Assembly (NCBI GenBank): GCA_938036845.1
Contig: CALHWA010000068.1
Span: 1 to 6,902, forward strand
Length of the DNA stretch: 6,902 nucleotides
Direction of reading: 5' to 3'
Source: an uncultured Candidatus Saccharibacteria bacterium
GTDB taxonomy: Bacteria > Patescibacteriota > Saccharimonadia > Saccharimonadales > Saccharimonadaceae
Shown: piece after piece, positions 1 through 5,536 of the stretch
Numbering within the stretch: position 1 is the stretch's first letter
Layout of the letters: each line of letters starts with the position of its first letter
Translations under genes and position numbers: made by a program
Notes under the pieces: generated by a model
Database searches by the model: none
What the model was told of the DNA's origin: nothing
The model's input: only the letters and a program-made list of their open reading frames with translations

Positions 1-737
1 CATCCATCGAGCTACTCGCCCACACGAGTGGTGGCATTGATGTAGAGGAGCATGAGAGCGCAGCGTTCTTTCGCCAGGCCATTACACCGCAAACAGTTCA
101 TACTGTAGCCGAAGCATTAGCAGAGTATCTGTCGCTACCAGAGCAAGCCTTTGCGCTTGAGGATATGGTGGCGAATTGTTTGCGTTGTTTTATTGACAAC
201 GATTGTCTATTACTCGAAATTAACCCACTCGTTGTGACGACAAATGGCCAGCTCATCGCTGGCGATGCAAAGATGACGATTGACGATGCGGCGCTGTTTC
301 GCCACCCGCAGTGGCACGAAGCAGCCCTGGAGGATCATAATTTTGTCACGCTCGACCATAATGGGACGGTTGCGACGATTGCCAACGGCGCAGGCCTGGC
401 GATGGCCACCGTCGATGCGGTGACTGCCCGCGGCGTGCAGCCAGCTAATTTTCTTGACATTGGTGGCACGGCAACCCCAGAGAAGATCCTGGCTAGTTTT
501 AAGCAGATTGCCCGTTTCCCTGCCGTGGCGCTCATCATTATTAATATCTTTGGTGGTATTGTGCGCTGCGATGATGTAGCGGCAGCCATCATCAGTGCCA
601 AGCAGCAGCTACCTGACCTCCCGCCACTGGCCGTCCGCCTGACGGGCAACCGCGAAGCCGAGGCTAAGGCACTGCTCGCCCGCGAACACATCCCACTCTA
701 TGACAATCTCTCCCACATCCTGGAGGAGGCTGTATGA
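1..737 (+). CDS. sucC: Succinyl-CoA synthetase beta subunit, 5'-truncated
   Basis: Beta subunit of succinyl-CoA synthetase (ADP- or GDP-forming), which with SucD interconverts succinyl-CoA plus phosphate and succinate plus nucleoside triphosphate in the cytoplasm. The reading frame is open from base 3 and its start lies outside the window; 244 C-terminal residues are visible, against about 388 for the full family. The visible part covers the end of the ATP-grasp domain (GGIDVEE near residue 10; EINPL at 73-77 and GDAK at 87-90, which carry the Asn and Asp that bind Mg in the family) and the C-terminal ligase domain (NGAGLAM at 128-134, FGGIVRCD at 183-190). The linker between ALFR and the TLD segment is about 13 residues shorter than in E. 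coli SucC and lacks the usual QEDP region. An internal ATG at 165 is in the middle of the domain and is not a start. The gene overlaps sucD by 4 bases. Nucleotide specificity cannot be read from this fragment. Confidence 0.95.
   Translation, partial: SIELLAHTSGGIDVEEHESAAFFRQAITPQTVHTVAEALAEYLSLPEQAFALEDMVANCLRCFIDNDCLLLEINPLVVTTNGQLIAGDAKMTIDDAALFRHPQWHEAALEDHNFVTLDHNGTVATIANGAGLAMATVDAVTARGVQPANFLDIGGTATPEKILASFKQIARFPAVALIIINIFGGIVRCDDVAAAIISAKQQLPDLPPLAVRLTGNREAEAKALLAREHIPLYDNLSHILEEAV
722..729 (+). promoter_or_regulatory. Ribosome binding site for sucD inside the sucC end
   Basis: GGAGGAGG lies within the last codons of sucC. The AGGAGG core (724-729) is 4 bases from the ATG at 734 and 7 bases from the second, adjacent ATG at 737. 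The second spacing is the more usual one, so translation may begin at 737 with one residue fewer. Confidence 0.7.
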
Positions 738-1606
738 TGACCCCTGATATCTTTCGCGGCAAGCATGTTATCGTCCAGGGCATAACGGGCAAAAATGGCT
801 CATTTCATACCGAGCGTATGCTAGCGAGTGGCACACATATCGTTGGTGGCACGTCACCCAACCAATCAGTCGCAAAGGTGCACGGCGTGCCTGTCTTCCG
901 GACGATTCGCGAAATTCAGGCGCAGCAGCCTATCGATATTTCCGTCATTTTTGTACCAGCAGCCTATGCCAAAGCAGCAATTATGGAAGCAATTGATGCA
1001 GAGGTGCCACTCATTATTTGCATCACCGAGGGCGTGCCTGTCCACGATATGTTGCGTATAAAACAACGCCTGGCAACCAGTTCTTCGGTTTTGATTGGCC
1101 CCAACTGCCCTGGCATTCTCATCCCCGGCGTGCATAACCTTGGCATCATCCCTGCCGCGCTTGCCACGCCGGGCCACACTGCCATCGTCAGCCGCAGTGG
1201 CACCCTCACCTACGAAGCAATGAGCCTCCTCACCCAGGCAGGCATTGGCCAGCGCTATGTGATTGGGATTGGCGGCGATATGATTGGCGGCAGCAGCTTT
1301 ATTGATTGCTTGCAGTTGTTTGAGCAAGATGCGGCGGTAGAGCAGATTGTGCTGATCGGTGAAATTGGTGGCACGAGCGAGGTTGCCGCAGCGGATTATA
1401 TTAAGCGTCATATAAGCAAACCAGTCTATGCTTACGTTGCGGGTCACAGTGCGCCATCTGGAGTGCAGATGGGCCATGCTGGGGCGATCCTTGGCACAAA
1501 TGAACTGGAGTCAGCCCAGGCCAAGACGGCCCGGCTCGAGGCCAGTGGTGCAGTGGTGGCATCGTCCATCCAGTCGCTCATCGCGCTCATACCAACCAAT
1601 AAGTGA
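734..1606 (+). CDS. sucD: Succinyl-CoA synthetase alpha subunit
   Basis: Alpha subunit of succinyl-CoA synthetase, the partner of SucC; it binds CoA and carries the phosphohistidine intermediate. The protein is 290 residues, the normal family length (E. coli 289). Visible motifs in order: the Rossmann CoA-binding loop GITGKNGSFH (16-25), VGG and PVF strands, ITEGVP (97-102), IGPNCPGI (121-128), IVSRSGTLTYEA (151-162), GIGGD (178-182) with FIDCL, IGEIGG (208-213), and MGHAGAI (246-252), whose His248 is the active-site phosphohistidine. All key residues look intact. It overlaps the sucC stop as ATGA and is surely co-transcribed and translationally coupled with it. Two ATG codons in tandem (734, 737) leave the start uncertain by one residue. 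Related families (malate-CoA ligase, ATP-citrate lyase) share this fold, but the length and the paired short beta subunit fit succinyl-CoA synthetase best. Confidence 0.96.
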   Translation: MMTPDIFRGKHVIVQGITGKNGSFHTERMLASGTHIVGGTSPNQSVAKVHGVPVFRTIREIQAQQPIDISVIFVPAAYAKAAIMEAIDAEVPLIICITEGVPVHDMLRIKQRLATSSSVLIGPNCPGILIPGVHNLGIIPAALATPGHTAIVSRSGTLTYEAMSLLTQAGIGQRYVIGIGGDMIGGSSFIDCLQLFEQDAAVEQIVLIGEIGGTSEVAAADYIKRHISKPVYAYVAGHSAPSGVQMGHAGAILGTNELESAQAKTARLEASGAVVASSIQSLIALIPTNK

Positions 1607-1612
1607 TACAAT
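1604..1612 (+). promoter_or_regulatory. Candidate extended -10 promoter for the GT2 gene
   Basis: TGATACAAT matches the extended -10 pattern TGnTATAAT at all but one position, and its TGA is also the sucD stop codon. No convincing -35 hexamer lies 16-18 bases upstream. A start site 6-8 bases downstream would fall at about 1618-1620, only 2-4 bases before the ATG at 1622, giving an almost leaderless mRNA. The only SD-like bases (AAGG, 1613-1616) would then be outside the transcript. Confidence 0.45.
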
Positions 1613-1621
1613 AAGGCTACG

Positions 1622-2569
1622 ATGAAAACAATCACCATTCTTATCCCTGCCTACAACGAAGCAGCTGTCTTGCCTCAGCTGTTTGCCCGGCTCGAGGCGC
1701 TACAGCGCAGTGTCGATCGCCGGCGCTACCAGTTCGAATTCTTATTTATTAATGACGGCAGCCAGGATCACACGCTCGAGCTCATCCAGATCGAGCAGCA
1801 ACACAATCCCGCCATTGCCTACCTCAATCTCTCGCGCAACTTTGGTAAAGAAGCCGCTATGCTGGCTGGCTTCGACCACGCGGCGGGTGATGCTGTGGTG
1901 GTAATTGATGCCGACCTGCAAGACCCACCAGAGCTAATCCCGCAGATGATCGAGCTGTGGGAACAGGGGTACGATGATGTATACGCGCGGCGCCGAAGCC
2001 GCTCCGGCGAGACTTGGCTCAAGAAAAAAACTGCCGCTTGGTACTACCGCCTCCTCCAGAGTACGACGCATATTCCTGTTCAGATCGACACGGGCGACTT
2101 CCGTTTACTGAGCAAGCGCTGCGTTACTGCCATCACCCAGCTGCGCGAATCTCAGCGCAATACCAAAGCAATCTTTAGTTGGGTGGGCTACAAAAAGAAG
2201 GAGATTCTCTATGACCGCGACCCACGGGCTGCTGGTAGCATCAAGCAAAGTCCGCGCACACTCATCAACCTGGCTATTGACGGCATCACGAGCTTTACGA
2301 CCGCGCCACTGCGTATCTCGGCCGTGCTGGGCTTCCTTATCGCCTTCTTGGCTTCTATTTATATTCTCTATCTGCTCATCCGACCACTGTTCGGTGTGCC
2401 AACTGGTGCAGGCTATTCGTCGCTCATGGCAGTGATTCTCTTCCTTGGTGGAGTGCAGCTGCTGAGTTTGGGGGTGATTGGCGAATACATCGCTCGGATT
2501 TTTAGCGAAACGAAGCAGCGCCCACCCTATCTCATTGAGGAGCATCGTGAGGCTCGTCATCGCAAATAA
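1622..2569 (+). CDS. Family 2 glycosyltransferase, DPM1/GtrB type, membrane-anchored
   Basis: Likely a polyprenyl-phosphate glycosyltransferase that moves a sugar from a nucleotide donor to undecaprenyl phosphate at the inner face of the membrane, as GtrB, CsbB and dolichol-phosphate mannose synthases do. The 315-residue protein has an N-terminal GT-A domain with IPAYNE (8-13), INDGS (43-47), NLSRNFGKEAAM (69-80), the DADLQDPP metal and donor site (96-103), and GDFRLLSK (158-165) in the acceptor region. Two transmembrane helices follow at about 231-255 and 265-290, then a basic tail. This two-helix layout is the standard GtrB-like architecture. Its 3' end overlaps the GtrA-family gene, the usual partner. 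It lies only 15 bases after sucD, yet a candidate promoter sits on the sucD stop, so it may be separately transcribed. The sugar (glucose, mannose or other) cannot be told from sequence. Confidence 0.92.
   Translation: MKTITILIPAYNEAAVLPQLFARLEALQRSVDRRRYQFEFLFINDGSQDHTLELIQIEQQHNPAIAYLNLSRNFGKEAAMLAGFDHAAGDAVVVIDADLQDPPELIPQMIELWEQGYDDVYARRRSRSGETWLKKKTAAWYYRLLQSTTHIPVQIDTGDFRLLSKRCVTAITQLRESQRNTKAIFSWVGYKKKEILYDRDPRAAGSIKQSPRTLINLAIDGITSFTTAPLRISAVLGFLIAFLASIYILYLLIRPLFGVPTGAGYSSLMAVILFLGGVQLLSLGVIGEYIARIFSETKQRPPYLIEEHREARHRK
2537..2542 (+). promoter_or_regulatory. Ribosome binding site deciding the GtrA-family start
   Basis: GAGGAG inside the 3' end of the upstream glycosyltransferase gene lies 4 bases before a GTG at 2547. 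The same 4-base gap separates AGGAGG from the first ATG of sucD. It supports GTG 2547 rather than the ATG at 2478, which would need a 92-base overlap and would add residues not seen at the GtrA N-terminus. Confidence 0.6.
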
Positions 2570-2969
2570 CAGAGGTAAGCTGCTGCGGTTTGCACTCGTT
2601 GGCGGGATTAATACAGCGATCGATATTGGCTTGTTATTTGGGCTCACTACGCTTGGCCTGCCAAAGCTCGCGGCTAATACAGTATCAACGGGCCTGGCCT
2701 TTATCTTCAGTTTTTTTGCTAATAAGTCGTATACCTTTCGCGCTCAGGGTGATGTGCGCCGGCAACTGATCTTGTTTGTTATCGTCACTCTAGCGGGCTT
2801 GTGGGGGCTGCAAAATGTAGTTATTTTCTGCGTCTCGCCTATCCTGGCCTCTGTTATTCATGCTGATTCACTTGTGCTGCTGCTTGCAAAAATCATTGCC
2901 ACTGGTGCATCGCTGGTGTGGAATTATTATTTGTATGATCGTGTTGTTTTTCGAACAACACGAAGATGA
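2547..2969 (+). CDS. GtrA-family small membrane protein (lipid-linked sugar flippase candidate)
   Basis: Small integral membrane protein of the GtrA family (PF04138 type), members of which are thought to flip undecaprenyl-phosphate-linked sugars across the cytoplasmic membrane. Starting at GTG 2547 it has 140 residues, typical for the family. It begins with the basic stretch KLLRF and has four predicted helices at about 12-34, 39-58, 73-97 and 108-128. Family signatures are LLRFALVGGINTAID (12-26), FFANKSYTF (56-64) and a C-terminal WNYYLYDRVVF (125-135). It overlaps the GT2 gene by 23 bases, so the two should be made together: one loads the sugar on the lipid, the other moves it out. No third, serotype-specific membrane transferase of the phage gtrC kind follows. 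The final codons form a hairpin. The flippase role is inferred from family and context. Confidence 0.9.
   Translation: MRLVIANNRGKLLRFALVGGINTAIDIGLLFGLTTLGLPKLAANTVSTGLAFIFSFFANKSYTFRAQGDVRRQLILFVIVTLAGLWGLQNVVIFCVSPILASVIHADSLVLLLAKIIATGASLVWNYYLYDRVVFRTTRR
2939..2963 (+). other. 10-bp hairpin within the end of the GtrA-family gene
   Basis: TCGTGTTGTT (2939-2948) and AACAACACGA (2954-2963) are exact reverse complements separated by the five-base loop TTTCG. The stem ends 3 bases before the stop codon. A short T-run (ATTTTACTT) begins about 9 bases after the stem, too far for a canonical intrinsic terminator, so this could be a weak terminator, an mRNA 3'-end stabiliser, or a coincidence of the codons for VVF-RTTR. 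Confidence 0.5.
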
Positions 2970-3160
2970 GGATTTTACTTATAATAAGCTTTTGACGATG
3001 CAGTATAGCTATTCGATCCTCAAAAATACCGTATATTGAATCAATTCAGCCTCATCGCACCAAGAATATCCCAATTAGATAAATTATAAGTAGTTGCTTG
3101 TTTGATGACTCGCCCACTCAGAGGTCGTAATAATCTCAATTCAATATCTATTTATAACCA
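2970..3160. other. AT-rich convergent intergenic region
   Basis: This 191-base gap lies between the 3' ends of the GtrA-family gene (plus) and the cupin gene (minus). It is clearly more AT-rich than the flanking genes. I see no ORF with a credible start, no RNA gene and no strong terminator. Short inverted repeats occur (CTTAT-A-ATAAG at 2978-2988; TGAAT-CA-ATTCA near 3037-3048). A TATAAT at 2980-2985 has no matching -35 box or downstream gene. Confidence 0.5.
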
Positions 3161-3682
3161 CTATTGACGCTGGTAATCATCCGCCACCCGCACAATATCA
3201 TCCTCTGTTGATGGGTGTGCTAGGTCGATGTGTTGCCAGAGCTCAGCAATAATCGTTGGGTGCTGAGCATCACCGCAAGCACGGTGGCGCTCCCCTGCCG
3301 CCAACCTTACGATATCACCTGCCCGAGCTAGTGTTGGCTGAGGTAGTAGCTCGTCGCTCATACTGCAATAATACGCGCCAGTGGTGAGAAACCGCCACAA
3401 CTCTGCCCGCCGATGGTGATATTGCCAGCTCAGACGCGCCCCTGGCCGGACAAAGAGGATCTTGGGGCTGAGCGGCGCATGAGCGTTATCCTTAGCTATT
3501 ACTTCCGATGCCGCAAAGAAATCCGCCGCAAACTGCTCTGCCTGTGCCGGGTCAATACAAACAAACCCACCCCATGGCCGCTGGCTATCTACCCCAGTAA
3601 TGTGGTAACCGGCCTGGCGGAGAACGTGCTCGATTTGCGCCACGTTTGTCTGAGCTGCTATGTTTTGCGGTAGTTCCATCAT
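3161..3682 (-). CDS. Cupin of the mannose-6-phosphate isomerase type II family
   Basis: Single-domain cupin resembling the C-terminal isomerase domain of type II phosphomannose isomerase/GDP-mannose pyrophosphorylase (PF01050 type), so a sugar-phosphate isomerase role is plausible. The 173-residue protein opens with a short helical region, then RPWGGF (35-40), a hallmark of the family. Cupin motif 1 is PGARLSWQYHHRRAELW (80-96), with Gln87, His89 and Glu94 as likely metal ligands. Motif 2 is AAGERHRACG (128-137), with His133 as the fourth ligand; the Asn often found a few residues later is Gly here. It ends in DDIVRVADDY (161-170), like the usual EDDIVRxEDDYGR tail. The nucleotidyltransferase domain of bifunctional enzymes is absent. 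An insertion of roughly a dozen or more residues separates RPWG and motif 1 compared with the short relatives I recall. ATG codons stand in tandem at 3682 and 3679. It is flanked by glycosyltransferase genes, consistent with nucleotide-sugar supply; substrate is unproven. Confidence 0.8.
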   Translation of the reverse strand: MMELPQNIAAQTNVAQIEHVLRQAGYHITGVDSQRPWGGFVCIDPAQAEQFAADFFAASEVIAKDNAHAPLSPKILFVRPGARLSWQYHHRRAELWRFLTTGAYYCSMSDELLPQPTLARAGDIVRLAAGERHRACGDAQHPTIIAELWQHIDLAHPSTEDDIVRVADDYQRQ

Positions 3683-3696
3683 ATTACGATAATATG
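3680..3696. promoter_or_regulatory. Perfect inverted repeat over the cupin start (candidate operator)
   Basis: CATATTA (3680-3686) and TAATATG (3690-3696) are exact reverse complements around CGA. The left arm contains the cupin start codon on the minus strand, and the right arm covers the expected transcription start below the -10 box at 3700-3705. This placement suits a repressor site; in RNA the same repeat could pair the start codon into a small hairpin, but the likely start site would cut into the first arm. Confidence 0.45.
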
Positions 3697-3699
3697 GGT

Positions 3700-3708
3700 A
3701 TTATAACA
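3700..3708 (-). promoter_or_regulatory. Extended -10 promoter for the cupin gene
   Basis: On the minus strand this reads TGTTATAAT, a perfect extended -10 element. No good -35 hexamer is seen at 16-18 bases. Transcription would start near 3693, leaving a leader of roughly 10 bases before ATG 3682 with no Shine-Dalgarno sequence. Confidence 0.65.
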
Positions 3709-3785
3709 CTTTTATGCAGAGTTGAGTTATCATTATCATCCCTTGACACACCCTCGCTCATCTGGCGCTTTTGGTGCAGGAGCTG

Positions 3786-3791
3786 TATACT
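3786..3791 (+). promoter_or_regulatory. Candidate -10 box giving a leaderless GT4 mRNA
   Basis: TATACT, preceded directly by TG, ends 7 bases before the ATG at 3799, so the expected start site coincides with the start codon. The GAGGG just before the ATG is too close to serve as a ribosome binding site. No -35 hexamer is properly spaced; the TTGACA at 3743-3748 is 37 bases away. Confidence 0.45.
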
Positions 3792-3798
3792 AGAGGGT

Positions 3799-4902
3799 AT
3801 GAGTTTTCATATTGCAATCGACGCCCGCGTGATCAATTCTGGCACGGGCACATATGTCGTGAAGTTGCTTGAGCAGCTGGAGCGGCTTGATACGACCAAC
3901 CGCTATAGCGTCCTCGTTCCTACTAAGGACCGCGACTACTGGCAGCCGCACAACCCTAACTTCACTATCCGCACGGTCGACTTTGCTAATTATTCGCTGG
4001 CAGAACAGCTTGGTTTCCGGCGCTACCTAGATGAGCTAGGGCCCGACTTAGTGCACTTTTGCATGCCGCAGCAACCGGTTTTTTACAGAGGTAAGCATGT
4101 CACAACGGTGCACGATATGACCCTCCTCAAGACATATAATTCCGACAAAAATTGGCTAGTGTTTCATCTCAAACAATTGGTGGGGCGCTGGGTGTTTCGG
4201 CGGATTGCCCGCACCAGCGAGCATATCATCGCTATTTCTCAGACGACCAAGCAAGAATATCAGAGCTTTACTAAGATCCCCGATAGCAAAATTTCGGTCA
4301 TCTACGAGGCGGGCGAGGCACACCCTGGGCAGCTCACGCCGTATATCGATCTCCCCTTCAAGCGGTTTATTATCTACGTTGGGCAGCAGCCTGATTATAA
4401 AAATTTGCGGCGCCTCGCGGCCGCACACCAGCAACTGCTGAGTCGCTGGCCAGACCTTGGCCTGGTATTTGTGGGGCGGATGAATGAAGACACCAAGCGC
4501 AACCAAGCCTACTACCAGCAGCAAGGCTATCGCAATATTCACTTCACTGGGTTCATCCCCAACGGGCAGCGCGATTGGCTGCTTAACAAAGCCGAGGCAT
4601 ACGTCTTTCCATCACTGATGGAGGGGTTTGGCTTGCCACCACTCGAGACGATGGCATATGGCACGACACCTGTTATATCGAGCAATACCTCGTGTATGCC
4701 CGAGATTTTGGGCGATGCTGCCGAGTACTTCGACCCACTCGACGTCGATGCCATCGCTAGCGCAATCGACCGCGTCCTCAGCCAGCCCGCCCGCCGTCGC
4801 GAGCTTATCGTCAAAGGCAAAGCCCAAGCTGCTCGCTACTCGTGGGAGCGCTGCGGCAAGGAAACATTGGCGGTGTATGAGCGAGCACTGCGGCAGGTGT
4901 AA
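3799..4902 (+). CDS. GT4-family (GT-B fold) glycosyltransferase
   Basis: Soluble retaining glycosyltransferase of the GT4 type, probably moving a hexose (mannosyltransferase-like) from a nucleotide-sugar donor onto a growing glycan at the cytoplasmic face. Starting at ATG 3799 it is 367 residues, normal for the family. The N-terminal Rossmann domain begins IAIDARVINSGTGTY (5-19) with the Gly-rich acceptor loop and contains TTVHDMT (102-108). The C-terminal donor domain has YVGQQPDYKNLRRL (193-206), FVGR (224-227) and the hallmark SLMEGFGLPPLETMAYG (272-288), whose Glu275 and Glu283 form the E-x7-E pair, followed by PEILGDAAEYFDP (301-313). The frame is open upstream to an ATG at 3646, but that extension lies over the cupin start and adds residues unlike the family, so 3799 is preferred. 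No membrane segment. The following orphan gene is probably co-transcribed. Confidence 0.92.
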   Translation: MSFHIAIDARVINSGTGTYVVKLLEQLERLDTTNRYSVLVPTKDRDYWQPHNPNFTIRTVDFANYSLAEQLGFRRYLDELGPDLVHFCMPQQPVFYRGKHVTTVHDMTLLKTYNSDKNWLVFHLKQLVGRWVFRRIARTSEHIIAISQTTKQEYQSFTKIPDSKISVIYEAGEAHPGQLTPYIDLPFKRFIIYVGQQPDYKNLRRLAAAHQQLLSRWPDLGLVFVGRMNEDTKRNQAYYQQQGYRNIHFTGFIPNGQRDWLLNKAEAYVFPSLMEGFGLPPLETMAYGTTPVISSNTSCMPEILGDAAEYFDPLDVDAIASAIDRVLSQPARRRELIVKGKAQAARYSWERCGKETLAVYERALRQV

Positions 4903-4912
4903 TAAATGTAAT

Positions 4913-4917
4913 GGGAG
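4913..4917 (+). promoter_or_regulatory. Ribosome binding site deciding the orphan gene start
   Basis: GGGAG lies 8 bases before the ATG at 4926. The in-frame ATG at 4911 overlaps this site and has no such sequence before it, so 4926 is the better start. Confidence 0.6.
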
Positions 4918-4925
4918 AAAATAAT

Positions 4926-5474
4926 ATGCAATGGCGTTACTGTGGACTATACGATTACAAAGATGACGAACCAGCCATTGGTCGTTGGTTAAGCGAAAAG
5001 ACGGCACAACGCCGCTATCATGATCCGACAAAAGATCTGACAATCGTGCCCCCAGCTGACCCTTCGACTGGTTTTGTTCCATACTATATTAGTGTTACTA
5101 CAGCAGAGTATCCTTCTTTTAAGGCGACGATTCTTACACTGCCAGGACTCACAACCGAATCAGGCAAAGAAATCAAAGTTGGAGCTCCACATCAAGAAAT
5201 TTTATGGAAGAATTGTCAAGATGGACGCTTGTTCTGTTTTCGAGCAATCATCTACGAGTATCCTCCGGTTAACATGATGCCAACACCAGACACTATGTGG
5301 GCGATCGCGAGAACACAAATCGATAAAAATGAAGACGGCACCGGCCATCTCCAAGCGTGGTCTCAGACTGAGCCAGATAATTTACTTACGGCCGATATGG
5401 GAGACTTTGATGTAAACGAGTTGTATGATCCGTTTCCTGAGTGGGGACATTGGGATGAATTGTTGAGAGACTAG
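4926..5474 (+). CDS. Hypothetical protein, unrecognised
   Basis: I do not recognise this protein. From ATG 4926 it has 182 residues (187 if ATG 4911 is used). It has no signal peptide or membrane helix and looks like a soluble, acidic, aromatic-rich protein: it opens MQWRYCGLYDY, has a mixed hydrophilic and beta-strand-like centre (YYISVTTAEYPSFKATILTLPG; FCFRAIIYEYPPVN) and ends in an acidic segment rich in Asp, Glu, Trp and Pro (GDFDVNELYDPFPEWGHWDELL). No repeated motif or obvious catalytic signature is visible. It starts 23 bases after the GT4 stop, with its own ribosome binding site, so co-transcription is likely. Hand counts on several lines give about 44% GC, against roughly 53% in a counted line of the GT4 gene, with more A- and T-ending codons. 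That hints at a recent arrival. Coding status rests on length, ribosome site and sensible composition. Confidence 0.7.
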   Translation: MQWRYCGLYDYKDDEPAIGRWLSEKTAQRRYHDPTKDLTIVPPADPSTGFVPYYISVTTAEYPSFKATILTLPGLTTESGKEIKVGAPHQEILWKNCQDGRLFCFRAIIYEYPPVNMMPTPDTMWAIARTQIDKNEDGTGHLQAWSQTEPDNLLTADMGDFDVNELYDPFPEWGHWDELLRD

Positions 5475-5536
5475 TAACAGTAGTTGAACTACCGAACTAC
5501 CCCTACACTATAAGAAGATATTTTTAGTATTATTGC

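Noticed and set aside
866..1477. 203-codon open frame on the minus strand inside sucD
   Set aside because: It lies wholly opposite a well-supported gene with all family motifs; its product is compositionally odd and shows no known domain.
2105..2647. 180-codon minus-strand frame across the GT2/GtrA junction
   Set aside because: Opposite two clear genes, with no ribosome binding site or recognisable domain; explained by codon bias of the real genes.
2980..2985. TATAAT in the AT-rich gap as a promoter
   Set aside because: No properly spaced -35 or TG extension and no plus-strand gene starts downstream before the convergent cupin gene.
2970..3160. Possible small RNA or tiny gene in the convergent gap
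   Set aside because: Only short 5-bp inverted repeats and no start codon with a ribosome site followed by a reasonable frame; nothing supports a call.
3743..3748. Perfect TTGACA as a -35 box for the GT4 gene
   Set aside because: No -10-like hexamer lies 16-18 bases downstream; the TATACT box is 37 bases away, too far to pair with it.
3646..3798. Longer N-terminus for the GT4 protein from ATG 3646
   Set aside because: The added 51 residues overlap the cupin start and its promoter, are Cys/Leu-rich and unlike GT4 N-termini, whereas ATG 3799 gives the normal family start.
4612..5082. 156-codon minus-strand frame across the GT4 end and orphan start
   Set aside because: Spans the boundary of two plus-strand genes and has low-complexity His/Leu-rich content without motifs; treated as a shadow frame.
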